Shown: positions 7,692 through 18,409, counted from the stretch's first letter. The stretch: 64,000 bases of DNA from Halomonas shengliensis (GCF_900104135.1 NZ_FNIV01000003.1:1-64000); one strand, 5' to 3'. Numbers and translations: made by a program. Notes: generated from the sequence alone by a model not told the origin.

Positions 7692-10394
7692 ATGGGTGAC
7701 ATCGCCAGAGAGATTCTGCCAGTCAACATCGAGGACGAACTCAAGCAGTCGTACCTCGATTACGCGATGAGCGTGATCATCGGCCGGGCGCTGCCGGATG
7801 TGCGCGATGGCCTCAAGCCGGTGCACCGGCGCGTGCTGTTCGCCATGCACGAGCTCGGCAACGACTGGAACAAGCCCTACAAGAAGTCCGCCCGCGTGGT
7901 GGGCGATGTCATCGGTAAGTACCACCCCCACGGTGACAGTGCCGTCTACGACACCATCGTGCGCATGGCCCAGGACTTCTCCATGCGCCACGTGCTGGTG
8001 GACGGCCAGGGCAACTTCGGCTCCATCGACGGCGACAGCGCCGCGGCCATGCGCTACACCGAGGTGCGCATGTCGCGCCTGGCCCATGAGCTCTTGGCCG
8101 ACCTCGAGAAGGAGACCGTCGACTGGGTCGACAACTACGACGGCACCGAGCGCATCCCGGACGTGCTGCCCACCAAGGTGCCCAACCTGCTGGTCAACGG
8201 CTCCTCTGGCATCGCCGTGGGCATGGCCACCAATATCCCGCCCCACAACATGGTGGAGGTGATCGACGCCTGCCTGGCGCTGATCGACGACTACACCCTT
8301 ACCGTCGACGACCTGATGGAGCACATCCCCGGGCCGGACTTCCCCACCGGGGGCATCATCAACGGCCGTGCCGGCATCCTCGAGGCCTACCGCACCGGCC
8401 GCGGGCGCATCTACGTGCGCGCCCGTCATACCATCGAGCACGACGACAAGAGCGGCCGCGACCACATCATCGTCACCGAGCTGCCCTACCAGGTGAACAA
8501 GGCGCGGCTGATCGAGAAGATCGCCGAGCTGGTCAAGGAGAAGCGCATCGAGGGCATCGCCGAGCTGCGCGACGAGTCCGACAAGGACGGCCTGCGGGTG
8601 GTGATCGAGGTCAAGCGCGGCGAGTCCGGCGAGGTGGTGGTCAACAACCTCTTCGCCCAGACCCAGCTGCAGAACGTCTTCGGCATCAACATGGTCGCCC
8701 TGGAGGATGGCCAGCCGCGCACCCTCAACCTCAAGGAGGTGCTCGAGGCCTTCATCCGCCACCGCCGCGAGGTGGTCACCCGGCGTACCCTCTATGAGCT
8801 GCGCAAGGCGCGGGAGCGGGGCCATATCCTCGAGGGCCTCACCGTCGCCATCTCCAACATCGACGAGGTGATCGAGCTGATCAAGGCCTCGCCGAATGCC
8901 GCCGAGGCCAAGGAGAAGCTGCTCGCGCGCAACTGGTCGCCGGGGCAGGTCACCGGCATGCTGGAGCGCGCCGGGGCCACCTCCTGCAAGCCCGAGGACC
9001 TCGAGGAGGGCTTCGGCCTCAACCCCTCGGCCACCGAGTACCGCCTCTCGCCGGCCCAGGCCCAGGCGATCCTCGAGCTGCGCCTGCACCGCCTGACCGG
9101 CCTGGAGACCGAGAAGCTCCTCGACGAGTACCTCGGCATCCTCGAGAAGATCGCCGAGCTGATGGCGATTCTGGCCTCCGCCGAACGCCTGCTGGAGGTG
9201 ATCCGCGAGGAGCTCGCCGCGGTGCGCGACCAGTTCGGCAACCCGCGCAAGACCGAGATCCAGGCCAGCCACCTCGACCTCTCCATCGAGGACCTGATCG
9301 CCGAGGAGGACATGGTGGTCACCGTGTCCCGCTCCGGCTACGCCAAGACCCAGCCGCTCTCCGACTACCAGGCCCAGCGCCGCGGCGGACGCGGCAAGTC
9401 GGCCACCGCCATGAAGGACGAGGACGTCATCGAGCACCTGCTGGTGGCCTCCACCCATGACACCGTGCTGCTGTTCTCCAACCGCGGCAAGGTCTACTGG
9501 CTCAAGGTCTACGAGATGCCGGCGGCCAGCCGCGGCTCCCGTGGCAAGCCCCTGGTCAACCTGCTGCCGCTGGACGAGGGCGAGGCGATCAACGCCATCC
9601 TGCCGGTGCGCGACTACGACCCCGAGAGCTACATCTTCTTCGCCACCGCCAAGGGCACGGTGAAGCGCACCAGCCTCGAGCAGTTCTCGCGGCCGCGCAG
9701 CGTGGGCCTGATCGCCATCGATCTCGACGATGACGACCGCCTGGTCGGCGCCCAGATCACCTCGGGCAGCGACCACGTCATGCTGCTCTCCTCCAACGGC
9801 AAGGCGATCCGCTTCGAGGAGGGCAACGTACGTGCCATGGGCCGCACCGCCCGCGGCGTGCGCGGCATGCGCCTGCTGGATGACGCCGAGGTGATCAGCC
9901 TGATCATCCCCCAGAGCCAGCAGATCGATGCCGAGGCCGGCGTGGAGAACGGGGTCGGGGTCGAGGCCGAGGGCGAGGAGGGCGCCGCCATCGAGCAGGC
10001 CAACGGCGGCCAGATCTATATCCTCACCGCCTCCGAGAACGGCTATGGCAAGCGCACCCGCCTCGAGGAGTTCCCGCTGCGCGGCCGCGGCGGCCAGGGC
10101 GTGATCGCCATGCAGACCAGCGAGCGCAACGGCGCGCTCGTCGCCGCCATGCAGGTCTACGCCTCCGACGAGATGATGCTGATCAGCGATCGCGGCACCC
10201 TGGTGCGCACCCGCGTCGACGAGGTCTCGATCAGCTCGCGCAATACCCAGGGCGTGATGCTGATCCGCCTGGGCAACGACGAGACACTGGTCAAGACGGT
10301 ACGCATCGACGAGCCGGAAGAGACGCCGGAGGAGGCCGAGATCCTCGATCAGGATGGCCAAGAGGACGCGGGGGCAGCCCCCGAAGCGGATTGA
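7692..10394 (+). CDS. gyrA: DNA gyrase subunit A
   Basis: The 900-aa product is the GyrA subunit of DNA gyrase, the ATP-dependent type II topoisomerase that introduces negative supercoils. MGDIAREI at 7692 is chosen as start, with AAAGGA 11 nt upstream, rather than an in-frame codon at 7671. Catalytic Tyr122 (AAMRYTEV) is present and numbering matches E. coli through the quinolone-resistance region, where Ser83 and Asp87 are both the sensitive type ([11 protein letters not shown]). The GyrA-box QRRGGRG for DNA wrapping is seen in the C-terminal domain. A short acidic insertion near residues 755-775 ([18 protein letters not shown]) separates C-terminal blades, and the tail is acidic. It lies 31 nt before serC, an arrangement common in Pseudomonas-type genomes. 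Confidence 0.97.
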   Translation: MGDIAREILPVNIEDELKQSYLDYAMSVIIGRALPDVRDGLKPVHRRVLFAMHELGNDWNKPYKKSARVVGDVIGKYHPHGDSAVYDTIVRMAQDFSMRHVLVDGQGNFGSIDGDSAAAMRYTEVRMSRLAHELLADLEKETVDWVDNYDGTERIPDVLPTKVPNLLVNGSSGIAVGMATNIPPHNMVEVIDACLALIDDYTLTVDDLMEHIPGPDFPTGGIINGRAGILEAYRTGRGRIYVRARHTIEHDDKSGRDHIIVTELPYQVNKARLIEKIAELVKEKRIEGIAELRDESDKDGLRVVIEVKRGESGEVVVNNLFAQTQLQNVFGINMVALEDGQPRTLNLKEVLEAFIRHRREVVTRRTLYELRKARERGHILEGLTVAISNIDEVIELIKASPNAAEAKEKLLARNWSPGQVTGMLERAGATSCKPEDLEEGFGLNPSATEYRLSPAQAQAILELRLHRLTGLETEKLLDEYLGILEKIAELMAILASAERLLEVIREELAAVRDQFGNPRKTEIQASHLDLSIEDLIAEEDMVVTVSRSGYAKTQPLSDYQAQRRGGRGKSATAMKDEDVIEHLLVASTHDTVLLFSNRGKVYWLKVYEMPAASRGSRGKPLVNLLPLDEGEAINAILPVRDYDPESYIFFATAKGTVKRTSLEQFSRPRSVGLIAIDLDDDDRLVGAQITSGSDHVMLLSSNGKAIRFEEGNVRAMGRTARGVRGMRLLDDAEVISLIIPQSQQIDAEAGVENGVGVEAEGEEGAAIEQANGGQIYILTASENGYGKRTRLEEFPLRGRGGQGVIAMQTSERNGALVAAMQVYASDEMMLISDRGTLVRTRVDEVSISSRNTQGVMLIRLGNDETLVKTVRIDEPEETPEEAEILDQDGQEDAGAAPEAD

Positions 10395-10425
10395 GGGGTC
10401 TGACCCCAGGGGAGATTCAGGACGC

Positions 10426-11529
10426 ATGACACGCCACTTCAACTTCTGCGCCGGCCCGGCGGCGCTGCCCACCGCGGTGCTCGAGCGGGCCCGTGACGAG
10501 ATGCTCGACTATCATGGCCGCGGCCTCTCGGTGATGGAGATGAGCCACCGCTCGCCGGAGTATGTCGCCATCGCCGAGAAGGCCGAGGCCGACCTGCGCG
10601 AGCTGCTGGCGATTCCCGCCAACTACCGCGTGCTCTTCACCCAGGGCGGGGCCAGCCAGCAGTTCGCCGCGGTGCCCTACAACCTGCTTGGCGAGGGCGG
10701 GCGGCCGAGCTTCGTCGACACCGGCATCTGGAGCCGCAAGGCGATCAAGGAGGCGCGCCACCTCTTCGGCGAGGTGGACCTCGCCGCTTCGAGCGAGGAG
10801 AACGGCCACACCGCGGTGCCGCGCCCGGAGGCGATCCGCCTCGCCGAGGATTCGGCCTACCTGCATTACACCGCCAACGAGACCATCGGGGGCCTGGCCT
10901 TCGACTACCTCCCCGAGGCGCTCCGTCCCGACGGGCGCGAGGTGCCGCTGGTTGGCGACATGTCCTCGACGATCCTCTCCGGGCCCCTGGATGTCTCGCG
11001 CTTCGGGGTGATCTACGCCGGCGCCCAGAAGAACATCGGCCCGGCCGGCCTGGTGGTGGTGATCGTGCGCGACGACCTGCTCGACCGCGCCCGCGCCGAC
11101 ATGCCGACCCTGTTCTCCTACAAGGAGCTCGCCGCGGCGGGCTCCATGGTCAACACCCCGGCCACCTACAGCTGGTACCTGGCGGGTCTGGTGTTCGAGT
11201 GGCTCAAGGACGACATCGGCGGTCTTTCCGCCATGGAGGCGATCAACGCCCGCAAGGCGGCAAAGCTCTATGCCGCCATCGACGCCAGTGGGCTCTACGC
11301 CAACCCCATCACCCCGGCCAACCGCTCTCGGATGAACGTGCCCTTCGTGCTCGCCGACGAGCGGCTGGACGCGCCGTTCCTGGCCGAGGCCGAGGCGGCG
11401 GGGCTGTTGAACCTCAAGGGGCACCGCAGCGTCGGCGGCATGCGCGCGAGCCTCTACAACGCCGTGCCCGAGGCCGCCGTGGACGCACTGATCGACTTCA
11501 TGACCGACTTTGAACAGAGAAGGGGCTGA
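10426..11529 (+). CDS. serC: Phosphoserine aminotransferase
   Basis: The 367-aa product (E. coli SerC 362 aa) is a PLP-dependent class V aminotransferase that converts 3-phosphohydroxypyruvate to phosphoserine and also acts in pyridoxal phosphate synthesis. The N-terminus NFCAGPAALP is diagnostic, and the PLP lysine is Lys202 in IYAGAQKNIGPAG. MTRHFNF at 10426 is the start; the frame extends upstream into the end of gyrA but without similarity. pheA starts 3 nt after its stop, so serC-pheA-tyrA/aroA-cmk behave as one operon for serine and aromatic amino acid precursors. Confidence 0.96.
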   Translation: MTRHFNFCAGPAALPTAVLERARDEMLDYHGRGLSVMEMSHRSPEYVAIAEKAEADLRELLAIPANYRVLFTQGGASQQFAAVPYNLLGEGGRPSFVDTGIWSRKAIKEARHLFGEVDLAASSEENGHTAVPRPEAIRLAEDSAYLHYTANETIGGLAFDYLPEALRPDGREVPLVGDMSSTILSGPLDVSRFGVIYAGAQKNIGPAGLVVVIVRDDLLDRARADMPTLFSYKELAAAGSMVNTPATYSWYLAGLVFEWLKDDIGGLSAMEAINARKAAKLYAAIDASGLYANPITPANRSRMNVPFVLADERLDAPFLAEAEAAGLLNLKGHRSVGGMRASLYNAVPEAAVDALIDFMTDFEQRRG

Positions 11530-11532
11530 GGG

Positions 11533-12624
11533 ATGAGCGAGACTCCCATCGATCTCGAGGCGCTGCGCCACCGCATCGACGACCTGGACAGCGAGCTGCT
11601 GCGGCTGATCAACGAGCGGGCCGCCGCCGCCCAGCAGGTGGCCCAGGTGAAGACCGCCGAGGACCCCCGGGCGGTCTTCTACCGCCCCGAGCGTGAGGCC
11701 CAGGTGCTGCGCCGCATCATGGCGCTCAACAAGGGGCCGCTGGACAGCGAGGAGGTCGCCCGACTGTTCCGCGAGATCATGTCCGCCTGCCTGGCCCTGG
11801 AGCAGCCCATCAAGGTCGCCTATCTGGGCCCGGAGGGCACCTTCACCCAGCAGGCCACCCTCAAGCACTTCGGCGAGAGCGCGGTCAGCCTGCCCATGGC
11901 GGCCATCGATGAGGTGTTCCGCGAGGTGGAGGCCGGCGCGGTCAACTACGGCGTGGTGCCGGTGGAGAACTCCACCGAGGGGGTGATCAACCACACCCTG
12001 GACTCCTTCATGGATTCCGGCCTGCGCATCTGCGGCGAGGTGGTGCTGCGCATCCACCATCACCTGCTGGTGGGCGAGACCACCCGCCAGGACAAGGTCT
12101 CACGCATCTACTCCCACCCGCAGTCCTTCGCCCAGTGCCGCAAGTGGCTCGACGCCCACTACCCCCAGGCCGAGCGGGTGCCGGTCTCCTCCAACGCCGA
12201 GGCGGCGCGGCTGGTCAAGACCGAGTGGCACAGCGCCGCCATCGCCGGCGACATGTCCGCCAAGCTCTACGGCCTGACGCGGCTCGCCGAGAAGATCGAG
12301 GACCGCCCGGACAACTCCACGCGCTTCCTGATCATCGGCAACCAGGACGTGCCGATGTCCGGCGAGGACAAGACCTCCATCGTGGTGGCCATGCGCAACC
12401 AGCCCGGCGCCCTGCATGACCTGCTGGAGCCCTTCCATCGCCACCAGATCGACATGACCCGCCTGGAGACCCGCCCCTCGCGCAGCGGCGTGTGGAACTA
12501 CGTGTTCTTCATCGACTTCAAGGGCCACCGCGACGAGCCGCGGGTCGCCGCGGTGCTGGAGGAGGTGCGCCTGCGCGCCGCCGAGGTCAAGGTGCTGGGC
12601 TCCTACCCGGTCGGCGTGCTCTGA
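11533..12624 (+). CDS. pheA: Bifunctional chorismate mutase / prephenate dehydratase (P-protein)
   Basis: The 363-aa protein has three parts: an AroQ-type helical chorismate mutase (about 1-90, with LRHRIDDLDSELLRLINERA), a prephenate dehydratase domain (about 95-270, starting VAYLGPEGTFTQQA, with NSTEGVINHTLD and DNSTRFLII), and an ACT regulatory domain (about 275-360) with a RLETRPS motif like the ESRP phenylalanine-binding site. It converts chorismate to phenylpyruvate for phenylalanine synthesis and should be feedback-inhibited by phenylalanine. It is 3 nt after serC and 3 nt before tyrA/aroA, implying translational coupling. Confidence 0.96.
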   Translation: MSETPIDLEALRHRIDDLDSELLRLINERAAAAQQVAQVKTAEDPRAVFYRPEREAQVLRRIMALNKGPLDSEEVARLFREIMSACLALEQPIKVAYLGPEGTFTQQATLKHFGESAVSLPMAAIDEVFREVEAGAVNYGVVPVENSTEGVINHTLDSFMDSGLRICGEVVLRIHHHLLVGETTRQDKVSRIYSHPQSFAQCRKWLDAHYPQAERVPVSSNAEAARLVKTEWHSAAIAGDMSAKLYGLTRLAEKIEDRPDNSTRFLIIGNQDVPMSGEDKTSIVVAMRNQPGALHDLLEPFHRHQIDMTRLETRPSRSGVWNYVFFIDFKGHRDEPRVAAVLEEVRLRAAEVKVLGSYPVGVL

Positions 12625-12627
12625 GGC

Positions 12628-14952
12628 ATGGCGGTGACGGAGCCATCCGCGGTCGCCGAAGCGCGCATCCTGATCGTCGGCCTGGGCCTGATCGGCGGCT
12701 CCCTGGCCGCGGCCCTGCGTGAGGCAGGCTTCGGTCGTCGCGATAGCGACGATGCCGGTGGGGGCGGGCCGGTGAAGAGGGCGGAGATCCTCGCCTGCGA
12801 CCCGGATGCCGATGAGATCGCCCGGGGCATCGAGATGGGCCTGATCGACGGCGGTGACACCCGCCTCGAAGGCGTCATCGACGGCGCCACCCTGGTGGTG
12901 CTGGCGGTGCCGGTGCTGGCGATGCGCGGCGTGATGGGCGAGCTCGCCGGCCTGCTGGGCCGCGCCGCCCCGCAGGTGGTGGTCACCGACGTGGGCAGCA
13001 CCAAGGCGGCCATCCGCGACGGTGCCGTCGCTGCCTTCGGGCGCATGCCGCCGAGCCTGGTGCTCGGCCACCCCATCGCCGGCTCCGAGAAGAGCGGCGT
13101 GGCGGCGGCCAACCCCGCGCTCTACGCCGACCACAAGGTGATCCTGACCCCCGAGCCCGACACCGACCCGGCGGCGCTCGCTCGGGTGCGCACGCTGTGG
13201 GCGGCTTGCGGCGCCGAGGTGCTGGAGATGGACGTGGCGCGTCACGATCAGGTGCTGGCCCGCACCAGCCACCTGCCGCACCTGCTGGCCTTCTCGCTGG
13301 TGGATACCCTGGCGCGCCAGGACGAGCGCCTCGAGATCTTCCGCTACGCCGCCGGCGGCTTTCGCGACTTCACCCGCATCGCCGGCAGCGACCCGGTGAT
13401 GTGGCGCGACATCTTCATCGCCAACCGCGACGCCGTGCTTACCTCCCTGGAGGACTTCGAGGCCGGCGTGGCGCGGCTGCGCGACGCCGTGGAGCGCGGC
13501 GATGGCGACGCCATGCTGGCGACCTTCGACCGTGCCAGCCATGCGCGCCACTACTTCGACACCCTGCTCAACAAGACCAGTTATCAGGCGGAATACCAGA
13601 TGCAACAGCAAGGCAAGCTGCGCTACCGGGTCAGCCCCGGTGGCGGCGTGACCGGGCGCATCCGCGTCCCCGGCGACAAGTCGATCTCCCACCGCTCCAT
13701 CATGCTCGGCGCCCTGGCCGAGGGGGTTACCGAGATCAAGGGCTTCCTGGAGGGCGAGGACAGCCTGGCCACCCTGCAGGCCTTCCGCGAGATGGGGGTG
13801 GCCATCGAGGGCCCGCACCAGGGGCGGGTGACCGTCCATGGCGTGGGCATGCACGGCCTCAAGGCGCCGTCCGGTCCCCTCTACGTGGGCAACGCCGGCA
13901 CCGCCATGCGCCTGTTCGCCGGCCTGCTCGCCGGCCAGGCCTTCGACACCGAGCTCACCGGGGACACCTCCCTCACCAGGCGCCCCATGGGGCGTGTAGC
14001 CGACCCGCTGCGCCTGATGGGCGCCGAGATCGATACCGCCGAGGGCGGTCGCCCGCCGCTGCATATCCATGGCGGCAAGACGCTCAAGGGCATCGCCTAC
14101 GACATGCCCATGGCCAGCGCCCAGGTGAAGTCCTGCCTGCTGCTCGCCGGCCTCTACGCCGAGGGCGAGACCCGGGTGCGCGAGCCGGCGCCGACCCGCG
14201 ACCATACCGAGCGCATGCTGACCGGCTTCGGCTACGCGGTCCAGCGCGAGGGTGACATCTGCTGGCTCGAGGGTGGTGGCAAGCTGACCGCCGCGCCCAT
14301 CGACGTGCCCTCGGACATCTCCTCGGCCACCTTCTTCCTGGTGGCGGCGGCCATCACCCCGGGCTCGGACCTGGTGCTGGAGCACGTCGGCATCAACCCG
14401 ACCCGCATCGGGGTGATCAACATCTTGCGGCTGATGGGCGCCGACCTGCGTCAGGAGAACGAGCGCGTGGTGGGCGGCGAGCCGGTGGCCGACCTGCATA
14501 TCCGCTACACGCCGCTCAAGGGCATCGAGATCCCCGTGGACCAGGTGCCGCTGGCCATCGACGAGTTCCCGGCGCTGTTCATCGCCGCGGCCAACGCCGA
14601 GGGCGTGACCCGGCTGCGCGGCGCCGAGGAGCTCAGGGTCAAGGAGTCCGACCGCCTGCAGGCCATGGCCGACGGCCTGGCCGCCATCGGCGTCGAACAC
14701 ACCCTGTATCCCGACGGCATCGATATCATGGGAGGAGGCCGTCACGAGGGTCCCAACTATGGCGGCGGGCGGATCGACAGCCTGGAGGATCACCGCATCG
14801 CCATGGCGTTCACCATCGCCGGCCTGCGGGCGAGCGACGCGATCGTCATCGATGACTGCGCCAACGTCGCCACCTCCTTCCCCGGCTTCGTCGACCTGGC
14901 GCGCAAGGTGGGGCTGACCCTTGAGGAAGAGAGCGGCGAGGAGGGCGCATGA
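12628..14952 (+). CDS. Fused prephenate dehydrogenase (TyrA) / EPSP synthase (AroA)
   Basis: One 774-aa frame encodes two enzymes. Residues ~10-320 form an NAD(P)-binding prephenate/arogenate dehydrogenase ([17 protein letters not shown]ossmann motif; a Gly/Asp-rich insertion follows, then [11 protein letters not shown]). From about Met325 (nt 13600) the sequence is 3-phosphoshikimate 1-carboxyvinyltransferase: [32 protein letters not shown] and KESDRLQ are all present. The first enzyme feeds tyrosine synthesis, the second makes EPSP upstream of chorismate, so a single polypeptide acts at two points of the aromatic pathway. This fusion is known in Pseudomonas and relatives. The reading frame is intact across the joint. 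cmk overlaps its stop by 4 nt (ATGA). Confidence 0.95.
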   Translation: MAVTEPSAVAEARILIVGLGLIGGSLAAALREAGFGRRDSDDAGGGGPVKRAEILACDPDADEIARGIEMGLIDGGDTRLEGVIDGATLVVLAVPVLAMRGVMGELAGLLGRAAPQVVVTDVGSTKAAIRDGAVAAFGRMPPSLVLGHPIAGSEKSGVAAANPALYADHKVILTPEPDTDPAALARVRTLWAACGAEVLEMDVARHDQVLARTSHLPHLLAFSLVDTLARQDERLEIFRYAAGGFRDFTRIAGSDPVMWRDIFIANRDAVLTSLEDFEAGVARLRDAVERGDGDAMLATFDRASHARHYFDTLLNKTSYQAEYQMQQQGKLRYRVSPGGGVTGRIRVPGDKSISHRSIMLGALAEGVTEIKGFLEGEDSLATLQAFREMGVAIEGPHQGRVTVHGVGMHGLKAPSGPLYVGNAGTAMRLFAGLLAGQAFDTELTGDTSLTRRPMGRVADPLRLMGAEIDTAEGGRPPLHIHGGKTLKGIAYDMPMASAQVKSCLLLAGLYAEGETRVREPAPTRDHTERMLTGFGYAVQREGDICWLEGGGKLTAAPIDVPSDISSATFFLVAAAITPGSDLVLEHVGINPTRIGVINILRLMGADLRQENERVVGGEPVADLHIRYTPLKGIEIPVDQVPLAIDEFPALFIAAANAEGVTRLRGAEELRVKESDRLQAMADGLAAIGVEHTLYPDGIDIMGGGRHEGPNYGGGRIDSLEDHRIAMAFTIAGLRASDAIVIDDCANVATSFPGFVDLARKVGLTLEEESGEEGA

Positions 14953-15641
14953 GCGGATCCGAGATTCCGGTACTGGCCATCGATGGCCCCGGCGGGGCCG
15001 GCAAGGGCACCATCAGCCGCTTGGTCGCCGAGCGCCTGGGCTGGCACCTGCTGGACTCCGGCGCCCTCTATCGGCTGACCGCCCTGGCCGCCAGCCGCCA
15101 TGGCGTGGCCCTCGACGACGAGGCGGCGCTGGCCGAGGTGGCCCGTCACCTCGACGTGGTGTTCGTGGCCGAGGCCGAGGCCACCCGGGTGCTGCTGGAG
15201 GGCGACGATGCCACCACCACCATCCGCACCGAGCAGGTGGGTGATGCCGCCTCCCGGGTCGCCGCGCTGCCCGCGGTACGCGAGGCGCTGCTGAGCCGTC
15301 AGCGCGACTTCCGCAAGCCCCCGGGCCTGGTGGCGGACGGCCGTGACATGGGCACCGTGGTGTTCACCGCGGCACCGCTGAAGATCTTCCTCACCGCCTC
15401 GGCCGAGGAGCGAGCCCACCGCCGCCAGCGCCAGTTGCGGGAGGCCGGGGTGGATGCTAGTCTATCGAGTCTTTTGAAGGAGATTCAGGCGCGCGACGCC
15501 CGCGATATGCAGCGCAGCGTGGCGCCACTCAAGCCGGCCGATGACGCCATCACGCTTGATACCACGCGCCTGACGATACCGGAAGTGGTGGATCGGCTGA
15601 CGGAGCTTCTGACCCAACGCGGTCTGCTCCCCGACGCCTGA
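14949..15641 (+). CDS. cmk: Cytidylate kinase
   Basis: The 230-aa product begins with [20 protein letters not shown], the P-loop of CMP kinase, followed by [13 protein letters not shown] and later [12 protein letters not shown] and the [10 protein letters not shown] lid. It phosphorylates CMP and dCMP with ATP. The start overlaps the tyrA/aroA stop as ATGA. Its position before rpsA is conserved widely in gammaproteobacteria. Length and motifs are normal. Confidence 0.96.
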   Translation: MSGSEIPVLAIDGPGGAGKGTISRLVAERLGWHLLDSGALYRLTALAASRHGVALDDEAALAEVARHLDVVFVAEAEATRVLLEGDDATTTIRTEQVGDAASRVAALPAVREALLSRQRDFRKPPGLVADGRDMGTVVFTAAPLKIFLTASAEERAHRRQRQLREAGVDASLSSLLKEIQARDARDMQRSVAPLKPADDAITLDTTRLTIPEVVDRLTELLTQRGLLPDA

Positions 15642-15679
15642 AACTCCCTTGCGGCGCCTCCGGCAGCATGTGATGACGT

Positions 15680-15821
15680 GGCTCGGCACCGACAGCCGAG
15701 AGCCGAGCCAGGTCGAACCAGCGCCAACATCGCCGGGGGCTTGGTGAATAAGGCCCGCACTCGCTGGTGGTGCGGAGGAAGCGGCCCTGCCGCACGTTAA
15801 CGTTGATCACGTAGGAACATC
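15680..15821 (+). promoter_or_regulatory. rpsA leader with two hairpins
   Basis: The 180-nt gap between cmk and rpsA contains two stem-loops: GGCTCGGC/GCCGAGCC (15680-15687 and 15702-15709) and CCGCAC/GTGCGG (15755-15760 and 15770-15775), the latter ~45 nt before the ATG. E. coli rpsA has a structured leader that S1 itself recognises to control translation. These hairpins are candidates for an analogous element; this is inference from structure and position. Confidence 0.35.
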
Positions 15822-17498
15822 ATGAGCGAAAGCTTTGCTGAACTGTTTGAACAGTCTCTCCAGGACATCAACATGGAGCCGGGCGCCATCGTCGCGGCCT
15901 CCGTCGTCGACATCGAGGGTGACTGGGTCACCGTCAATGCCGGCCTGAAGTCCGAAGGTCAGATCCCCGCGGCCCAGTTCCGCGACGAGAATGGCGAACT
16001 GACCATCGCCATCGGCGACGAGGTCCACGTCGCCCTGGAAGCCGTCGAGGACGGTTTCGGCGAGACCCGCCTCTCCCGCGAGAAGGCCAAGCGCGCCGAA
16101 GCGTGGAAGGTGCTGGAAGCGGCCTTCGAAAAGGACGAGATCGTCAAGGGCGTGATCAACGGCAAGGTCAAGGGCGGCTTCACCGTCGACGTCGACTCCA
16201 TCCGTGCCTTCCTGCCGGGCTCCCTGGTCGACGTGCGTCCGGTGCGCGACACCACGCACCTCGAGAACAAGGAACTCGACTTCAAGGTCATCAAGCTCGA
16301 CCCGAAGCGCAACAACGTCGTCGTCTCGCGTCGTGCCGTGCTCGAGGCCGAGAACAGCGCCGAGCGTGAGGCCCTGCTCGCCACCCTGCAGGAAGGCCAG
16401 CAGATCGTGGGTATCGTCAAGAACCTCACCGACTACGGCGCCTTCGTCGACCTCGGTGGCGTCGACGGCCTGCTGCACATCACCGACATGGCCTGGAAGC
16501 GCATCAAGCACCCGAGCGAGATCGTGGCCGTCGGCGACGAGATCACCGTCAAGGTGCTCAAGTTCGATCGCGAGCGCAACCGCGTCTCCCTCGGCCTGAA
16601 GCAGCTGGGCGAGGATCCCTGGGTCAACATCAAGGATCGTTACCCGGAAGGCACCAAGGTGCACGCCCGCGTCACCAACCTCACCGATTACGGCTGCTTC
16701 GCCGAGCTGGAAGAGGGTGTCGAGGGTCTGGTCCACGTCTCCGAGATGGACTGGACCAACAAGAACATCCATCCGTCCAAGGTCGTTCAGGTCGGCGACG
16801 AGGTGGACGTCATGGTGCTGGATATCGACGAGGAGCGTCGTCGTATCTCCCTGGGCATCAAGCAGTGCACCGCCAACCCGTGGGAGACCTTCAGCGCGAC
16901 CTACAACAAGGGCGACCGCGTTGCCGGCACCATCAAGTCCATCACCGACTTCGGCATCTTCATCGGCCTGGAAGGCGGCATCGATGGCCTGGTGCACCTC
17001 TCCGACATCTCCTGGACCGAGACCGGCGAGGAAGCCGTTCGCCAGTTCAAGAAGGGTGATGAGGCCGAGGCCGTGATCCTCTCCATCGACCCGGAGCGTG
17101 AGCGCATCTCCCTGGGCATCAAGCAGCTCGATACCGATCCGGTCGCCGAGTTCCTGTCCGTCAACGACAAGGGCTCCATCGTCACCGGCCGTGTGGTCGA
17201 GGTCGATGCCAAGCAGGCCCAGGTTGAGCTGGCCACCGACGTCGTGGCGGTGCTCAAGGCCTCCGAGATCAGCGCCGACCGCGTCGAGGATGCCCGCAAC
17301 GTCCTGAGCGAGGGCGACAGCGTCGAGGCCCGCATCATCGGTGTCGATCGCAAGAACCGCCAGATCGCCCTCTCCATCAAGGCCAAGGAGCAGGACGATA
17401 CTCGCCAGAACCTGAAGAAGCTGCGCGAGGAGAGCGTCGAGAGCGGTGGCCCGACCACCATCGGCGACCTCATCAAGCAGCAGATGGGTCAGGACTGA
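15822..17498 (+). CDS. rpsA: 30S ribosomal protein S1
   Basis: The 558-aa product (E. coli S1 557 aa) contains six S1 OB-fold repeats, with the recurrent [27 protein letters not shown] pattern clear in repeats 3-5. S1 binds mRNA on the small ribosomal subunit and unwinds structured leaders. It is a single complete copy following cmk. Unlike in E. coli, the next gene is not ihfB but an MvaT-like nucleoid protein beyond a strong terminator. Confidence 0.97.
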   Translation: MSESFAELFEQSLQDINMEPGAIVAASVVDIEGDWVTVNAGLKSEGQIPAAQFRDENGELTIAIGDEVHVALEAVEDGFGETRLSREKAKRAEAWKVLEAAFEKDEIVKGVINGKVKGGFTVDVDSIRAFLPGSLVDVRPVRDTTHLENKELDFKVIKLDPKRNNVVVSRRAVLEAENSAEREALLATLQEGQQIVGIVKNLTDYGAFVDLGGVDGLLHITDMAWKRIKHPSEIVAVGDEITVKVLKFDRERNRVSLGLKQLGEDPWVNIKDRYPEGTKVHARVTNLTDYGCFAELEEGVEGLVHVSEMDWTNKNIHPSKVVQVGDEVDVMVLDIDEERRRISLGIKQCTANPWETFSATYNKGDRVAGTIKSITDFGIFIGLEGGIDGLVHLSDISWTETGEEAVRQFKKGDEAEAVILSIDPERERISLGIKQLDTDPVAEFLSVNDKGSIVTGRVVEVDAKQAQVELATDVVAVLKASEISADRVEDARNVLSEGDSVEARIIGVDRKNRQIALSIKAKEQDDTRQNLKKLREESVESGGPTTIGDLIKQQMGQD

Positions 17499-17522
17499 TC
17501 GAGACGCCGTCTCGCCGGACCG

Positions 17523-17555
17523 AAACCGCCGCCCTCCGGGGCGGCGGTTTTCTTT
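17523..17555 (+). terminator. Rho-independent terminator of rpsA
   Basis: A perfect 12-bp stem (AAACCGCCGCCC at 17523-17534, complement 17539-17550) with a TCCG loop is followed by TCTTTG. It begins 25 nt after the rpsA stop. Confidence 0.9.
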
Positions 17556-17795
17556 GTATTGGGGCACATATTCGACGATGCCTGTCGATATGTCGGGCCC
17601 CGTTCTCTTGCGCCGACTATTGTGTTCACTCCGCATCCTGAGTTGAGGAGTTCGTACGGTCCACACTCTTGGTTGGCCGGCTTCAGTAGCAACGCGTTTA
17701 ACTTTACCCTTTACTTGGCAAATCAGCGGGTGGGTCCCGTGAAGTTGGTCCCGTGAAATAGTATCGCCCTGGTAAGTGCGACAACTTGCGTTAAT
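17556..17795. other. Non-coding stretch between rpsA terminator and mvaT promoter
   Basis: No gene is supported here. The only local structure is an 11-bp direct repeat GGTCCCGTGAA at 17733-17743 and 17747-17757 (14-bp period). Base composition is less GC-rich than in the flanking genes. Confidence 0.5.
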
Positions 17796-17845
17796 CGGTT
17801 AACTCACCCAGACTCTTGCCATAAGATGGAGTTAACCGACATAAT
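17796..17845 (+). promoter_or_regulatory. Promoter of the MvaT-like gene with overlapping 10-bp inverted repeat
   Basis: TTGCCA (17816-17821) and CATAAT (17840-17845) are separated by 18 nt, 47 nt upstream of the ATG. Two perfect inverted arms, CGGTTAACTC (17796-17805) and GAGTTAACCG (17829-17838), flank the -35 box, and the right arm occupies the spacer up to the -10. The arm centres are 33 bp apart, about three helical turns. This looks like a dimeric repressor site or a looping operator. The bound protein is unknown. Confidence 0.5.
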
Positions 17846-17891
17846 GCTTGCCCGTTGTTTCCCGCCAATCCCACCTCAAGGAAAGCGCTAG

Positions 17892-18272
17892 ATGTCACTT
17901 CTCAACGACTACATGCAGATGGAACAGCAGCTCAAGGAACTCCAGGCCAATCTGGACAAGCTGCACAACGACAAGCGTCTCCAGACCGAACTCGAGTTCA
18001 AGGAGAAGCTTGAGGCGCTGATGAAGGAGTATGACAAGAGCGCCGCCGATGTCATCGCCCTGCTCGACCCGAAGCCCGCGGCGCCTGCCGCCAGGGCCGC
18101 CTCGCCCAGCAGCACCGGCGGTCGTCGCAAGCGCAAGTTGAAGATCTACAAGAATCCCAACACCGGCGAAGTCGTCGAGACTCGCGGCGGCAACCAGAAG
18201 ACGCTCAAGGCGTGGAAGGACGAGTTCGGTTCCGACACCGTCGAGTCCTGGCTGGTGCGCGTGGAAGAGTGA
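17892..18272 (+). CDS. MvaT-like H-NS family nucleoid protein (xenogeneic silencer)
   Basis: The 126-aa product follows the MvaT/MvaU plan: an N-terminal coiled-coil oligomerisation domain (about 1-60, MSLLNDYMQMEQQLKELQ...), a flexible Ala/Pro/Ser linker (about 60-78), and a basic C-terminal DNA-binding domain with RKRKLKIYKNPNTGEVVETRGGNQKTLKAWKDEFG. The RGGN-K-LK region matches the AT-pincer of Pseudomonas MvaT that binds AT-rich DNA in the minor groove. Such proteins silence horizontally acquired DNA and influence biofilm genes. It is transcribed alone between two terminators, with an inverted repeat over its promoter. The family call is strong. Confidence 0.9.
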   Translation: MSLLNDYMQMEQQLKELQANLDKLHNDKRLQTELEFKEKLEALMKEYDKSAADVIALLDPKPAAPAARAASPSSTGGRRKRKLKIYKNPNTGEVVETRGGNQKTLKAWKDEFGSDTVESWLVRVEE

Positions 18273-18320
18273 TCGCGAATCCCTGACGCGAGGGGCGTGC
18301 GTCCCCACGCTCCGAGAGTC

Positions 18321-18349
18321 AACGGCGCCCGAGAGGCGCCGTTATTGTT
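18321..18349 (+). terminator. Terminator of the MvaT-like gene
   Basis: Stem AACGGCGCC (18321-18329) / GGCGCCGTT (18335-18343) with a 5-nt loop is followed by ATTGTT. Confidence 0.75.
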
Positions 18350-18409
18350 GGTGAGTCGTGCCCTCCTTGCATCTTTTTCGCCTCCTTCGCGGGCCGGTCG
18401 ACAGACGGG

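Noticed and set aside
7938..7955. Quinolone-resistance change in gyrA
   Set aside because: Ser83 and Asp87 are both the sensitive-type residues.
7491..10472. Long open frame antisense to gyrA
   Set aside because: GC-rich third positions create long antisense frames. The sequence is low-complexity and has no family resemblance, while gyrA on the plus strand is unmistakable. The same applies to antisense frames at 12100-14793 and 15807-17666.
12628..14952. Fused tyrA-aroA as a novelty
   Set aside because: This fusion is already known in Pseudomonas and relatives; it is reported as a feature only.
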